Shown here piece by piece: positions 20,140 to 29,611 of a DNA stretch of 64,000 nt. Every line of letters begins with the position of its first letter. Position 1 is the stretch's first letter. The stretch lies in the NCBI RefSeq assembly GCF_900104795.1, contig NZ_FNTG01000004.1, positions 124,001-188,000 of the forward strand. Reading direction: 5' to 3'. The notes under the pieces are model-generated. The model did not search any database, was not told the origin of the DNA, and saw nothing but the letters and a program-made list of their open reading frames with translations. The stretch comes from Burkholderia sp. WP9. Its GTDB lineage: Bacteria; Pseudomonadota; Gammaproteobacteria; Burkholderiales; Burkholderiaceae. The translations under genes were made by a program, and so were the position numbers.

Positions 20140-21606
20140 TCACCGACGCGAGTTGAACAGCCGTATTAGGTCCTCGCGCAGCTCGGAGATGTCCAGCACA
20201 TGCTGTGCGCGCGTCACGGCCACGTAAAGCAGGCGCAACTCGTCCTCGTCGAGCATCAGGCGCCCGTCAACCGACTTGAAGCGAAAATCGTTGGCGACCT
20301 TCACCCGTTTCCATTGCAGCCCCTTGGCGCGGTGCACGGTCGAGATCACGTAGTCGGCGTCTGCCACGGGCGTAACTCGTCGCGCCAGCTCTCGAAGATA
20401 GGCGGTTCCACACTCGTCGACGATTCGAACGATCGGCAGCAAGTCGCGCCCTACCGCGCTTCGGGCAAACGATTGGGCGTCCTTCCATGTTTCGAACAAC
20501 GAAAATGCTGTTGGCCGGAAAGCCCGCTTGCCGGCCAGCAACTGATCGGCGCCGTCTGCAAACGCGACGATTTCAGTGGGATTCATGCGGATCGCCGGCT
20601 TATAACCGGCTTCGACGCCCGCGGCCAGTTGCCAGATGGCCGTCACGTTCTTTCGACACAAAATGGCATCGACGGGCGGAGAGACGTTACGGTCGTCCAC
20701 CAGAATCGAACCGATGGTGTCCTGACCGCGAATGGGTGTGCGCTCGTCCAGCAATCCCAGAATACGGCTGGCGAGCGCAGCGACCATGGGTCCGAAGCGG
20801 AAGGATTCGGTTAGCGCACGCTCGGGCGCGTCGATCTGAGCCATTGCATTGACCGCGCCGCGCCATTCATAGATTTGCTGGTAGGGGTCGCCGACGTAGA
20901 TGATCTGCGCGTGGCGCTGGAGGCCAAGCACCGCGAGCGTGACGCCATCGCTGTCTTGCGCCTCGTCGAACAGGATAAAGTCCGCATCGATACGTGGTTC
21001 TGTCTGCGCCCAGACTTTTAAATAGACGTCGGGCACAATGGCGCTGCGCCCGCGTGGGTCAGTGCTTTCATTCCACAGACGCACCACGTAGGGAAGCAAC
21101 GATTCGCGCAGCCAGTCGGCTGCCTTTTCATGTACCTTTTCGTCGACAGGGATGTGGGAAGCCTCTGGCCGCAGCTGCGCCGAGCGGCAGAACCTGCCCA
21201 GGCCGTCGGCAACCATCCGACCAATTTCAAACGGCGCGACTTCGACGGTTTTGCCGGTGATGGTCGGCACCTGTATCGGTCCGAGCCGATAGCGGGCCGC
21301 CAATTCGTGCGGTGGCTCGCCCGGGACGTTCAAGCGCGCGGTCAAGGCGGAAGCTACGGATGCATACGCGAGCGAATGCACCGTGCGCGCGCTGACATTG
21401 GACGGAAAGCCGCGACGCGCGTGCTCGGCGATTTCCTTGTTGAAGGCGAGATAGCTGCCGCGTTTACCGGCGAGATGATCGGCAACCAGCCGCAGCGTCG
21501 AAGTCTTTCCCGCGCCCGCATATGCCTTGATCTTCAGGTCGACCCCGCCAAGAACCCCATCTACGACCGCCTGCTGTTCGACGGTGGGCTTAAACGAATG
21601 GGGCAT
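20140..21606 (-). CDS. UvrD/Rep-like superfamily I DNA helicase
   Basis: A 488-residue helicase. Seen in order: Q-motif start MPHSFKPTVEQQAVVDGVL, Walker A with KIKAYAGAGKTSTLRLVADH, motif Ia YLAFNKEIAEHA, motif Ib ARTVHSLAY, motif II (Walker B) FILFDEAQDSDGVT, motif III IIYVGDPYQQIYEWRGA, motif IV LTESFRFG, motif V ISTVHRAKGLQWKRV and motif VI LLYVAVTRAQHVLDI. It is shorter than UvrD (about 720), so it lacks large 1B/2B insertions. It should unwind or translocate on single-stranded DNA; its partner is unknown. The ATG at 21606 is chosen because homology begins there; an upstream start at 21723 adds unrelated residues. Confidence 0.93.
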   Translation of the reverse strand: MPHSFKPTVEQQAVVDGVLGGVDLKIKAYAGAGKTSTLRLVADHLAGKRGSYLAFNKEIAEHARRGFPSNVSARTVHSLAYASVASALTARLNVPGEPPHELAARYRLGPIQVPTITGKTVEVAPFEIGRMVADGLGRFCRSAQLRPEASHIPVDEKVHEKAADWLRESLLPYVVRLWNESTDPRGRSAIVPDVYLKVWAQTEPRIDADFILFDEAQDSDGVTLAVLGLQRHAQIIYVGDPYQQIYEWRGAVNAMAQIDAPERALTESFRFGPMVAALASRILGLLDERTPIRGQDTIGSILVDDRNVSPPVDAILCRKNVTAIWQLAAGVEAGYKPAIRMNPTEIVAFADGADQLLAGKRAFRPTAFSLFETWKDAQSFARSAVGRDLLPIVRIVDECGTAYLRELARRVTPVADADYVISTVHRAKGLQWKRVKVANDFRFKSVDGRLMLDEDELRLLYVAVTRAQHVLDISELREDLIRLFNSRR

Positions 21607-21916
21607 GGCATTTGAGGCTGAGCGAAGATGCCCGTAGTGTGCCCGAAAAACGCCGATGGGCAAGCTGCTGCGTGGCAACCGATCTCCGTGCAGCCGACAG
21701 CGCGACGGCCGAGTCCCAATCACGACCGTACGTTGGGAGTCGATTTATGCGTCACCGCATGAGCCCCAATTCGGCCACAATGCAGATTACTTCAACATTT
21801 GCCATTAACAAAGAAATTGAACGCTCCCGCGATGTGCTGGCTCGATTCATTGCTTTGGATTTCGCGAGCCCCAACTGGCGGATAATGTAATCTGCAATTC
21901 AGCCAGAAGGAATCCC
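21607..21916. other. Intergenic region with long-range inverted repeat
   Basis: TGCAGATTAC (21781-21790) and GTAATCTGCA (21887-21896) face each other about 100 bases apart, and each is next to a copy of GAGCCCCAAYT. The enclosed segment has a short frame (INKEIERSRDVLARFIALDF) without recognisable family. It could be a small mobile unit or a regulatory region between the divergent genes. Confidence 0.4.
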
Positions 21917-22375
21917 GTGCGTGTCGGTCGCCCTATCAAGGCATTACCCCAGCCCTCGTGCGATTATTGCGGCGCTCGCGCCGCGCTGGTGAAATACCGT
22001 GAAGCGGAGTATCCCTACCGCGAGGACCGCGGCGCGCTATGGGCCTGCACCGCGTGTCAGGCGTGGATCGGCATCCACTCGCGCAGCACACGGAACGTGC
22101 CGCTCGGACTTCTCGCCGACGCGGCCCTGCGCGACGCGAAGAGCCGCCTGTACGACGCGCTCGAGCCGCTTGTCGCTGGCAAGGTCAGACGCGATCGCGT
22201 CAACGCGTTCGAGGCTCGCGCGAAAGCGATCCGCTGGGTCGCCGGCGAACTCGGCTTTGAGCCTGTCCCGGGATCGATCCACAACCTGTCGCTCGACCAG
22301 TGCGAACTGGCGATCCGGCATGTCGAAGCGTTCGTCGCACAGCGCGGCGCCGCTTCGCCGGACAGCAGCGTTTAA
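21917..22375 (+). CDS. DUF3268 family zinc-finger-like protein
   Basis: A 152-residue protein starting with GTG at 21917 behind an AAGGA site. It has a treble-clef-like zinc ribbon: CDYCGARAALV near residues 15-18 and WACTACQAWIGIHSRS about 30 residues later, giving four cysteines. The rest is helical and ends in a conserved NLSLDQCELAIRHVEAF segment. DUF3268 proteins are short and common on plasmids and phages of proteobacteria; function unknown. It is followed after 36 bases by the next gene on the same strand, so the two may be co-transcribed. Confidence 0.8.
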   Translation: MRVGRPIKALPQPSCDYCGARAALVKYREAEYPYREDRGALWACTACQAWIGIHSRSTRNVPLGLLADAALRDAKSRLYDALEPLVAGKVRRDRVNAFEARAKAIRWVAGELGFEPVPGSIHNLSLDQCELAIRHVEAFVAQRGAASPDSSV

Positions 22376-22411
22376 GTAACTGGCGGCCCAAGAAATCACC
22401 AACGGAACCTG

Positions 22412-22876
22412 ATGCCCAAGACCCTTCCTTTCGCGCACAGTCCCAACGCGGCACGCGCGCGACGCGCCAGAACGATGCTCCTGCCGATGTCCCGCACAAC
22501 CGCCGACGAGCTCGCGCTGCGGATCCATCTGGCACTCGCAGCAATGCGCGCCGGCGCCGGCAGCGAGCACGACGCGCAGACGCTAACGCAGACGATGATC
22601 CTGATGGGTTTTATCGCAGAGGCGGGCTGTGGCTCGGCCACGTACGAGCAGCCGGTCGTCGCGGAAGCCGTCATTTCGGCCGTGTTCGACCGCGGCCGCG
22701 ACACGGGCGAGTGGCGGCTCGACGGTGAGGCGGCAGACCTGTTCGCCGGAATCGTCACCGCCTACGACGAGCAGCTGCGCCGCGCCCCGTTGTGGGCGAC
22801 CGCCGAAGCAAGTGAACGGCTCGACCGCTTCCAGGCAGGAGAGGCGTACCGGCGAGCAGACCGCAAGCTGGGGTGA
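22412..22876 (+). CDS. Conserved Burkholderia protein, paralogue of the protein at 3173-3676
   Basis: A 154-residue helical protein: MPKTLPFAHSPNAARARRAR, then TMLLPMSRTTADELALRIHL, a GFIAEAGCG turn, DRGRDTGEWRLDGEAADLFA and AYDEQLRRAPLWATAEAS. It resembles the protein at 3173-3676 along most of its length. The basic N-terminus could contact nucleic acid. From memory, such proteins are widespread in Burkholderia and sometimes named Fis family regulators, but I see no convincing helix-turn-helix. It probably shares a transcript with the DUF3268 gene. Confidence 0.75.
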   Translation: MPKTLPFAHSPNAARARRARTMLLPMSRTTADELALRIHLALAAMRAGAGSEHDAQTLTQTMILMGFIAEAGCGSATYEQPVVAEAVISAVFDRGRDTGEWRLDGEAADLFAGIVTAYDEQLRRAPLWATAEASERLDRFQAGEAYRRADRKLG

Positions 22877-23332
22877 GCGTTGGCTTCCTAAGTCGCAGTA
22901 TCGTGCGCATCGTCTACGAAGGGTGGAGGCCGTGGGGGAAACATGACGGTCACTGATGAGTGCTGTCGTCAAGCGAGCAGGCGCGGGCTCGCCGCGCAGA
23001 TCGCGTGCCCACGCTTTCCATCGTTTCCACGCGCGCCTCACGCGGGCGCCGGGCAGGCTAACGCCGGCCACTAGGGGCCACTAGGGCGATGTGCGCCGCC
23101 CTGCCCAGTTCGCGTCACTTTCGCCACATACCGTCGATGCACGGTTAACGATTTCTTCATGTTCTGTCGATGGCACAGGCTCGCGCTTCTGACCACCATG
23201 AATCAGGTCAGCGTGAGCGGCGCGGTGCGCCGCCGCTGGCCGGCCTCTGCCCGACGCTTTATGCCTGTGCATGCGCCTCGGCATCACGCGCACGCCAGCG
23301 AAGCGGCCGCAGTCGATGACAAGGAGATGAAC
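22877..23332. other. Intergenic region, no recognisable gene
   Basis: A short tandem duplication GGGGCCACTA occurs at about 23073-23091. Otherwise nothing was identified before the ribosome site of the next gene. Confidence 0.4.
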
Positions 23333-23902
23333 ATGAAAAGCAAGCATTTGACCTGTGCGGCGGCCGTTGTGGCCACCCTTCTGTCGTTGAGCGGTGCGGC
23401 GCATGCCAACGGCCCCACCTGTTCCAACGAAGCGCTGAGAGGCCCGTATGGATTCAGCGCGCAAGGCGAAATACTCGGCATCATCGGCACGGATGGTGCG
23501 GTTCACTACGCGAAGTCGAGGCTGCTGCTCAACGACATCGCCATCGTCAACTTCGACGGCAACGGCAACTTCACGCGCAACGATGCGGGCAATATCGGCG
23601 GCTTGCCGAAAACGGGCGGCGCCTTCAATTCCGTGCAGTTCGGCACCTACAACGTGAATAGCGATTGCACGGGAACAATGACGATCAACTACGGCACGAA
23701 AGCGAGTCCCGCAGGCGTGGTGCTCGTCGTGAATATCGTTATCTCTTCGGATGCGACACTGGTGATGGGCGAGATGACCAGTGAGACGGTCCCCTTCACT
23801 GCTGCGCCCCCCTCCGTCGATGGCACGTGTGGGAACCCATGCTCCGAAGCGGTGCAAATCAGTTTCGAGGGCAAGAAGGTGCTCGTCTACGGATTCCGTT
23901 AG
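23333..23902 (+). CDS. Exported protein of unknown function
   Basis: A 189-residue protein with signal peptide MKSKHLTCAAAVVATLLSLS ending AAHAN. The mature part has alternating hydrophobic residues suggesting a beta-rich fold (RGPYGFSAQGEILGIIGTDG, VNFDGNGNFTRNDAGNIGG, GTYNVNSDCTGTMTINYGT). Four cysteines are present in the mature part (near residues 29, 116, 171 and 175), so disulphides are likely. An AAGGAG site directly abuts an ATG at 23327 and is at a proper distance from the ATG at 23333, which decides the start. Similar beta-rich exported proteins are found in Burkholderia and Acidobacteria; function unknown. Confidence 0.75.
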   Translation: MKSKHLTCAAAVVATLLSLSGAAHANGPTCSNEALRGPYGFSAQGEILGIIGTDGAVHYAKSRLLLNDIAIVNFDGNGNFTRNDAGNIGGLPKTGGAFNSVQFGTYNVNSDCTGTMTINYGTKASPAGVVLVVNIVISSDATLVMGEMTSETVPFTAAPPSVDGTCGNPCSEAVQISFEGKKVLVYGFR

Positions 23903-24497
23903 GCGGACGGCCGGGACAAGGCTTCAGGGGAAAAGCGGCAGCGACATCGGTACGTCGACGCTTGCCGCTTTGGTTCGCGCAGGCCGCGCGTCGCGCGGCT
24001 TGCGCTGGCGCATCGGCGCGCTCGCCCGCTCGAAGCTGCGGCAGACGCGACCCTCGAAACTGCCGATTTGATCGCATCTGGCCCACGGTCCGTTGAGGGT
24101 CGAGAGTGTGAGTTCACCGATGCAGGATGCTGCTTCCGCCTGCTCGACGCCGTCACGGTCAGCAACCTGCCACATTGCTGACGCCCAACCTGGCCGAATG
24201 TCGGCAGTGGCCGAGAACGCGACGACGTTTTGGGCTCGGCAGCGCCCGTTATCGGGCACGGAACTTACGTCTGAACGTGCTCAGAGCGTACGACTGCGTT
24301 GCCGTAGCCGGCCGGAGGACTGTGCTTTGACGTGGATATTCCTGCGTCGCCTGCGGCTTGGGATTGGACGTTCGGAGTGCCAGATTGGCTGTCGCTTCGC
24401 TGCAAAATCTGCACACAGTATCCGTCTTATCTCCGGAGTGCGTCTCGCCACCTGCTTTGGCACTCCAATCTCAACGACGGCAGAAAGGAGCACAGTC
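23903..24497. other. Intergenic region, no recognisable gene
   Basis: Long frames exist on both strands but none has protein-like composition or a family match. I see no promoter or terminator with confidence. Confidence 0.4.
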
Positions 24498-24797
24498 ATG
24501 ACTACCCCCACGATCGACCAGTATGAGGTTATGTATTCATCAAACACCTTTCCACCCCGGATCTGGCTGAAGAGCGGCGGGAAGTTTGTCGGCCAGCTCA
24601 TCTTCGAAGCAGACGGAAAGACATTGCCCGCTGACGGAATGAGCGGGGGCCGTGTCAATCTGTACTACCACCTGGAAGATTTCCAGAACACGCTGAATCT
24701 TCTCAGCCGGGACAAGCCGATCTATCTGCTCTACAACGGATCCGGAAGCGGTTTTGAGAACGGCATCATGACGACGCCTGAGCCGGTCGGCACGTGA
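24498..24797 (+). CDS. Small conserved hypothetical protein
   Basis: A 99-residue protein starting at an ATG with a good AAAGGAG ribosome site 7 bases upstream. It reads MTTPTIDQYEVMYSSNTFPP, IWLKSGGKFVGQLIFEADGK, VNLYYHLEDFQNTLNLLSRD, PIYLLYNGSGSGFENGIMTT. The pattern suggests a small alpha/beta fold; no catalytic motif or signal peptide is visible. I do not recognise the family. It stands alone, followed by a hairpin at 24903-24930 that may terminate it. Confidence 0.7.
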   Translation: MTTPTIDQYEVMYSSNTFPPRIWLKSGGKFVGQLIFEADGKTLPADGMSGGRVNLYYHLEDFQNTLNLLSRDKPIYLLYNGSGSGFENGIMTTPEPVGT

Positions 24798-24902
24798 GGG
24801 AAGGCTTCGATGCCGAGGCCTGGCACCGCAGTCGCCCGCCGCGGCGCAGTCGATGTCGCCAACGTATCGCGCAGGCGTCGAATAAATAGCGCCGCCTCAT
24901 TT

Positions 24903-24930
24903 CAACCCTGATAACGCTGTATCAGGGTTG
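24903..24930. terminator. Hairpin, probable bidirectional terminator
   Basis: Perfect 11-bp arms CAACCCTGATA / TATCAGGGTTG around a 6-base loop, followed by CGTTT on the plus strand. It lies between the convergent hypothetical gene and relaxase gene. Confidence 0.65.
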
Positions 24931-25101
24931 CGTTTAATTGCGCGAACTTGTGATCCATGGTCATCACGACCACGGCGCCGACATCGAACAGGCGTTACCA
25001 CCACTGATGAACCCACGTGACATCCGGTCCCGCTCAAGATGACTTCCTGTGCTATCTTCGCTGGGAAACGATGCAATGCCGCGCTATGGTTAGTTCCTTC
25101 T
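24931..25101. other. Short gap downstream of relaxase gene
   Basis: No gene recognised between the hairpin and the relaxase stop codon. Confidence 0.3.
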
Positions 25102-28100
25102 TTATCTGTCGACCTCCGGCCCGCGCTCCGAAGTATCCGCACCATCTGGAGCAGCCGGGTCCTCGCCCTTGTGATTTGGATCCCCGGGTCCGTCGCCCGG
25201 ATCTGGATCGGGCGCGCGCAGCATATCGCGCAGCCGTTTATGTTCCTGCGCCGCGCGTTCCCGATCGGTCTCGCGCTGCGCCGCGCGGCGGTCGGCCGTT
25301 TCAGCATTGAGCTCCGCACGCCGGATCTGCCGGATGCGCTCGGGCTCCGGATCGGCAAACTCGACGTCCATCGAGGCTTCCGCTGCGACCCGCGCGGCAG
25401 CTGCCTGAAATGCTTCCGGGCCGGTAAGCGCCAGTAACGGGCCGAACTTCTTCTGCGCGAACCGCAGTGTGATTTCAAGCGCTTCACGCTCCTGGTCCCA
25501 GAGGCGCAGCGTACGCCCCTCGTCGACGAACAGCGCGGCACCGTCCTTGCGATAATCCACGTTGCCATTGGCGAGCACTTCATAGGTGATCGACGGTCCG
25601 CGATAGATGATTTCGTTTGGCTCGCCGGCGCGCGCCGGGCGGAAGGTAACCGCACCTGCCTCGTCTGCGGTCCGTGCGCATTCCGACCGGAGCCGCTGCA
25701 TCCGCCGGAGCTCGCGCAACGCCCGCGCGTCGCCCGCCTGCGCGCGCTCCCGCAGAAAGTCGCGATACTGGTCCGTCAACGCTCGCCGGGCTGCGCCCTT
25801 CAGCGCGCCCCGTTCACGGATAACCTGCTCCCGCAACGTCGCCTCAGCCTCGAGGCGCTCGACGCGGGCAGCTGAGAGCGCATCCTTGCGCTGCGTCGAC
25901 GGCAGATCTGTCCGGTCGGCGATCGCACTGCGCTTTCCATAGAACGCTGACTTGATGGCCGTCCGTCGCTCCTTCTCCTGCAGCCCCTGCGCGGTCCATT
26001 CGCGGCGCAATGCATCGCGGAACGCCGCGCGCCACGCCTGAAACTCTACCCACAGGTCACGCTCCGGCGTGCGCCGTGGTGCATGTGCCGGATCCTGTCC
26101 CGTCTGCGCCCGATACGTATCGCGCAGCAGATGCGCCGCGTCCGCCCACGACAGATTCATTTCCTCCGTCAGGAAGTCAGACACATTCAGACGACGCGAG
26201 CCGGCCCTGATGCGGTCGGCACCGTCGCGGCCCTTGCCGATCTGATATTTCTCGACGATCAGGCCGTGCGACTGCGCAAGTGCGGCGAGCAGCCGGCTTG
26301 CATCCAGCGTCCCGCGTATTTCCGCAAACTCGCTGCGCCCGTCCGCGGGGCCGGTTGTGCCGCTCCTTGCCCGCGCCTCGCTCAGGTCCCGCGCGAACTG
26401 GTCGCGAACCGTGTCTGCCTCGCGCCCGGTTGCGGGCCGCGCCCGCCCGTTGAACGACAGCCCGGTCGTGTCGGAAACCGGACCGGTCTCGAAGGGTAGC
26501 GAAGCGATTGCATCGAAGGAGTCGATCTCCGTCATGCTGCGCGTCTGACTCTCCAGGCCAAACTCGCGCGGCATCCTGCCCCCACCCAGTCCACCCAGCG
26601 CCCGGTTCATACCGAAGGCCTGGCCTGCTCCGAATGGACCGCCGCCGGCCATGAACTTGTCGGCGCCGGTACGCGCGAGCCTTGTGCGTTCGGTGGGGTC
26701 GGCCTGCTCCCAGGCCGCGTACATCCGCTGCGCGATCGTGCGCCAGTCGGGCACACCGACGTCCGCGGGTAGTCCCCCTGTCAGTCCTCCTTCTCGCTCG
26801 CGATCGCCAGACCATCGCAATGCGTCAACTCGTTCGGCTTGCTCGTTTCCCAGCTCCAGTAATGCATCAGGCGGCAGAAGCATTTGACGTCGCGCGGCGT
26901 CGCCATCCAGACCGCTGCCGGGCACACCTCGCACACGGTCGAAGGATCGGGTCGCCGGGCCGGATCGATCGAAACGAGCGTCAAGGTCACGATCCGCTCC
27001 GGCTCGCCAGTGCCGGGTGATTTTTTCGTGTTCGCGTTCGAGCGCTTCCCAGCCGGTTTGCCCGCGCTCCGGCCCGCTTCCGGCTCCGGGTTCCCGCTCT
27101 TGGCCGCGATCTCTTCCCTGACCCCGCCAATCTCGCCAGTTTCCGGGTCCACGGCCGGGGTGCCGTTCGGGGTGTCGTTCGCTACGTTCTTCGATTCCGC
27201 GTTCATCCAGTCCTCCAGTGCGTTGATAGAAGCGCGTCTCACGGTGGGCGAGCAGGCGCCGCCGCTCGTCCTGGGAAGCGTTCCGGTAGGTTTCGTAAAA
27301 GCTGCTGCCGCTGTTCAGATACTTGATTTCCCGCGCCCGCACCGCGTGCCACTCGTTCAGCAGGTCGAGATACGCGGCTGGCGTCTCGCGTGGCACGCCG
27401 GGTTCGATGTACCCGGAGTGGATGCCAGATGCGAGCGCAGCGCGCTTGGCGTCCGCGTCGAGCTCGATGAACTCGCGCGAGAACACGTACTCCTTCAGAT
27501 TGATGCCCTTTGTCGCACCGTGCGGCTTGACGTTCTCATACTCGACGTCTCGCCCGGCGTTGCGCGTTCGCGTGTCGCCATACCCGGCCAGCAGCTCCCT
27601 GAAGTCGTCCTGGCTCGCGATGTCGCGCGCCAGCATTGCCTCGAGGATCGATGCCTTCAGGTCCCGGTTCGCGCCGGCGAACGCATCGCCCTTGTACCGG
27701 CTGATCATCTCGGACGCGTCGGTGAACGCGACGCGCCGGTTGTCCTTCGGACTCGCGAGACCGTATTTCGCGTTCGCATGCTCCTGGAACGCTTCGAGAA
27801 AGCGTATCTGCTGGTCGACCTTGCCAAACGGCTCCAGCCGTCGCCCGGTCAGCAGATTGACAGCCGGCACCACAAAATGGATGTGCACCTTGCGCTCGAT
27901 GGGCTCGCCGCTTTTGCGGTCGGCGTAGCTTTTAAGCCGCGGCACATGTGCCTCGGCATAAAACGCATATTCATCCGGTCGATAGGCAGAAAAAGCAAAT
28001 GCTTCGAAGTCACGCGTAATCGCTTCCAGCACATCGCGCGAGACCTCGTCCTCCTTGAATGACAGGGTGATCGTCAGATACCGCTCGGCCGCGGTCTCCA

Positions 28101-28251
28101 TCGACTGGATGATCTCGTTCGTCAGATCCAGGTCGCCCGCGAGAATGATGCGTTCGTCCATCTCGTCGCGCTCAAACTCGCGATCCTGCTTCTGGCCTTT
28201 CTCCAGATATGCCTTGATGCCGTCATGGTGGCCACGCACGCGGATCAGCAT
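25102..28251 (-). CDS. Plasmid mobilisation relaxase with LPD7 domain
   Basis: A 1049-residue relaxase. The N-terminal domain begins MLIRVRGHHDGIKAYLEKGQ and contains the metal-binding HIHFVVPAVN (residues 123-132) preceded by YLTITLSFKEDE, a pattern of HUH-type relaxases. The middle is Arg/Gly/Glu-rich and repetitive (residues about 370-430). Residues about 885-970 form an LPD7-like domain (YRKDGAALFVDEGRTLRLWD), common in large relaxases. It would nick oriT and lead the strand into a recipient. The start overlaps the stop of the upstream gene by one base (TGATG), so they are translationally coupled. No type IV secretion genes are in the window. Confidence 0.88.
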   Translation of the reverse strand: MLIRVRGHHDGIKAYLEKGQKQDREFERDEMDERIILAGDLDLTNEIIQSMETAAERYLTITLSFKEDEVSRDVLEAITRDFEAFAFSAYRPDEYAFYAEAHVPRLKSYADRKSGEPIERKVHIHFVVPAVNLLTGRRLEPFGKVDQQIRFLEAFQEHANAKYGLASPKDNRRVAFTDASEMISRYKGDAFAGANRDLKASILEAMLARDIASQDDFRELLAGYGDTRTRNAGRDVEYENVKPHGATKGINLKEYVFSREFIELDADAKRAALASGIHSGYIEPGVPRETPAAYLDLLNEWHAVRAREIKYLNSGSSFYETYRNASQDERRRLLAHRETRFYQRTGGLDERGIEERSERHPERHPGRGPGNWRDWRGQGRDRGQEREPGAGSGPERGQTGWEALEREHEKITRHWRAGADRDLDARFDRSGPATRSFDRVRGVPGSGLDGDAARRQMLLPPDALLELGNEQAERVDALRWSGDREREGGLTGGLPADVGVPDWRTIAQRMYAAWEQADPTERTRLARTGADKFMAGGGPFGAGQAFGMNRALGGLGGGRMPREFGLESQTRSMTEIDSFDAIASLPFETGPVSDTTGLSFNGRARPATGREADTVRDQFARDLSEARARSGTTGPADGRSEFAEIRGTLDASRLLAALAQSHGLIVEKYQIGKGRDGADRIRAGSRRLNVSDFLTEEMNLSWADAAHLLRDTYRAQTGQDPAHAPRRTPERDLWVEFQAWRAAFRDALRREWTAQGLQEKERRTAIKSAFYGKRSAIADRTDLPSTQRKDALSAARVERLEAEATLREQVIRERGALKGAARRALTDQYRDFLRERAQAGDARALRELRRMQRLRSECARTADEAGAVTFRPARAGEPNEIIYRGPSITYEVLANGNVDYRKDGAALFVDEGRTLRLWDQEREALEITLRFAQKKFGPLLALTGPEAFQAAAARVAAEASMDVEFADPEPERIRQIRRAELNAETADRRAAQRETDRERAAQEHKRLRDMLRAPDPDPGDGPGDPNHKGEDPAAPDGADTSERGPEVDR

Positions 28252-28508
28252 CAGCCGGACTCCGGGTGGGGGTGCGTGTGACCGCGGGCCTCCAGCCACG
28301 ACTCGACCTGCGCAATGCGCCGCTCGAGATCGAAATAGATGTTCGCATACAGGAGATGCCGCGCGGCGATGACCTGTGCGCGCACGGCGTCGCAGTGCGT
28401 GCGGCTTAATGCACCCTCCCCGGCGCCCTGCCCTGCACCGCGCGGTTCGCCGCGCAGCCGCGTTTCAAGCTCGACCACTGAGGCAATCGCCTTCTGCACC
28501 TCGCTCAT
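28251..28508 (-). CDS. Small helical protein of the mobilisation operon
   Basis: An 85-residue protein beginning MSEVQKAIASVVELETRLRG and ending with EARGHTHPHPESG. It is almost all helix (HCDAVRAQVIAARHLLYANI, FDLERRIAQVESWLEARG) and lacks a signal. Position between the MobC-like gene and the relaxase, and the TGATG overlap with the relaxase start, indicate a relaxosome accessory role. I do not recognise the family. A start 15 bases upstream (28523) is also possible. Confidence 0.65.
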   Translation of the reverse strand: MSEVQKAIASVVELETRLRGEPRGAGQGAGEGALSRTHCDAVRAQVIAARHLLYANIYFDLERRIAQVESWLEARGHTHPHPESG

Positions 28509-28545
28509 GCCGTCTCCTATCACGTCTCCGTATCAGCTCGCCGCA

Positions 28546-28911
28546 TCAATCGACCTTGCCCAGCGTCGCTTTCAGGTACCGCGAGATCATCTGCAACTGG
28601 TCAAGCACCTGCGCATACGTTGCCTCCGACAGCTTGCCGCGTACGTGCTCGGAATTCGCACGATGCGCGATCTGGTTCAGGTTGTTGCTGGTCTTGTTGA
28701 ACACGTACAGCAGGCGCTTGCGATCAGCACTCGCCTTCGGCCGCGCGACAATCTGCGTACGGTTGGTCAGCACCGCCTGACGAAAGAATTCCGATTGACT
28801 CAGGCCCGACGCCGCAACCTTGTCGAGATAGGCCGCACGATCGGCCTCCGACAACCGGAATGCGATCGGCCTGCCCAGCCCGGCACCGCCATTAGTCTTC
28901 GCTCGGGGCAT
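28546..28911 (-). CDS. mobC: MobC-like relaxosome protein
   Basis: A 121-residue protein starting MPRAKTNGGAGLGRPIAFRL. It has a ribbon-helix-helix-like front (RLSEADRAAYLDKVAASGLS, then QSEFFRQAVL) and the MobC signature LLYVFNKTSNNLNQIAHRAN. MobC proteins bind oriT next to the nick and help the relaxase to melt DNA. The gene start overlaps the end of the upstream gene by 20 bases, and the downstream genes follow within about 40 bases, forming a four-gene operon read leftward from the oriT candidate. Confidence 0.85.
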   Translation of the reverse strand: MPRAKTNGGAGLGRPIAFRLSEADRAAYLDKVAASGLSQSEFFRQAVLTNRTQIVARPKASADRKRLLYVFNKTSNNLNQIAHRANSEHVRGKLSEATYAQVLDQLQMISRYLKATLGKVD

Positions 28912-29275
28912 CGGCTTTGTTCCTCTTTGTCCACTCCTGCACGATGGCGCAGTGTTCTGCGTAGAGCTTCGCCACGTGGGCACGGGCCAGACAAACCCTG
29001 GATATTTCCGCACCCACACCGAAGTAGCGCCTCAATGCCTCTGCGGCATCCGCACGATCGAAACGGGCGCACTCATATAGCAGCCATTCGCCGGCGTCGC
29101 TGAAAAGATCGATCCACACTTCGCCTTCTTCCGGATCCTGGTCGAAATCCGCGATGGCAAGCTCGTCGTCCATCGCCTCCGTCAACCATGCGTGCCCTTC
29201 GGCAGCCGTAACGGCGATGCGCAGCACCGACATCAGTTCGCCGCGAAACGCGACACGCACATTGAATTCCGCCAT
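28892..29275 (-). CDS. Hypothetical protein, first gene of the mobilisation operon
   Basis: A 127-residue protein from the ATG at 29275: MAEFNVRVAFRGELMSVLRI, an acidic middle (DDELAIADFDQDPEEGEVWI) and a C-terminal helix with LARAHVAKLYAEHCAIVQEW. No known family is recognised. A longer start at 29398 would overlap the oriT-type dyad region and add proline-rich residues, so it is less likely. As the first gene of the mobilisation operon it may be a regulator or accessory relaxosome subunit. Confidence 0.6.
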   Translation of the reverse strand: MAEFNVRVAFRGELMSVLRIAVTAAEGHAWLTEAMDDELAIADFDQDPEEGEVWIDLFSDAGEWLLYECARFDRADAAEALRRYFGVGAEISRVCLARAHVAKLYAEHCAIVQEWTKRNKADAPSED

Positions 29276-29611
29276 CGCTTCTGTTTCCTCGTTACTCGTT
29301 CCGGCGACCGCCTTTGGGAAGTCGGCGCCAGAAGGCCCGACGGGGTTTCCGCGCGGCAGTCGCCGCGGGGGTTTCAAAGGGGCGCGCCCTTTTGGCACGA
29401 GATATTTTACGGGATGCGTAGCATCGCGTAAACATATCCAACGTGCCTCACCCCGCTGTCAAATCTAACCGCGCCGCCTCAAAATACCCGGTTGCAGCCC
29501 GAACAATACCCCAATGCACCTTCCAAGTGGACACTGAGAGACATCAAGTAGACACAACATACCCATCATGTGCCATCATCATCCCGTCCAGTACTCGCCC
29601 AGCAGACACCA
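29276..29611. promoter_or_regulatory. oriT: Candidate oriT and divergent promoter region
   Basis: A 27-bp near-perfect inverted repeat at 29406-29432 has arms TTTACGGGATGC and GCATCGCGTAAA (11 of 12 match) around GTA. It lies between the leftward mobilisation operon and a rightward gene, the usual place for an oriT. No exact known nic sequence is visible; CATATCCAACG follows the repeat. Confidence 0.55.

Noticed and set aside
23924..24259. A 111-codon minus-strand frame
   Set aside because: Looks like chance coding in GC-rich DNA; no family match and no start context.
26884..28062. A 392-codon open frame on the plus strand
   Set aside because: It is opposite the relaxase gene, which has clear motifs; this frame has none.
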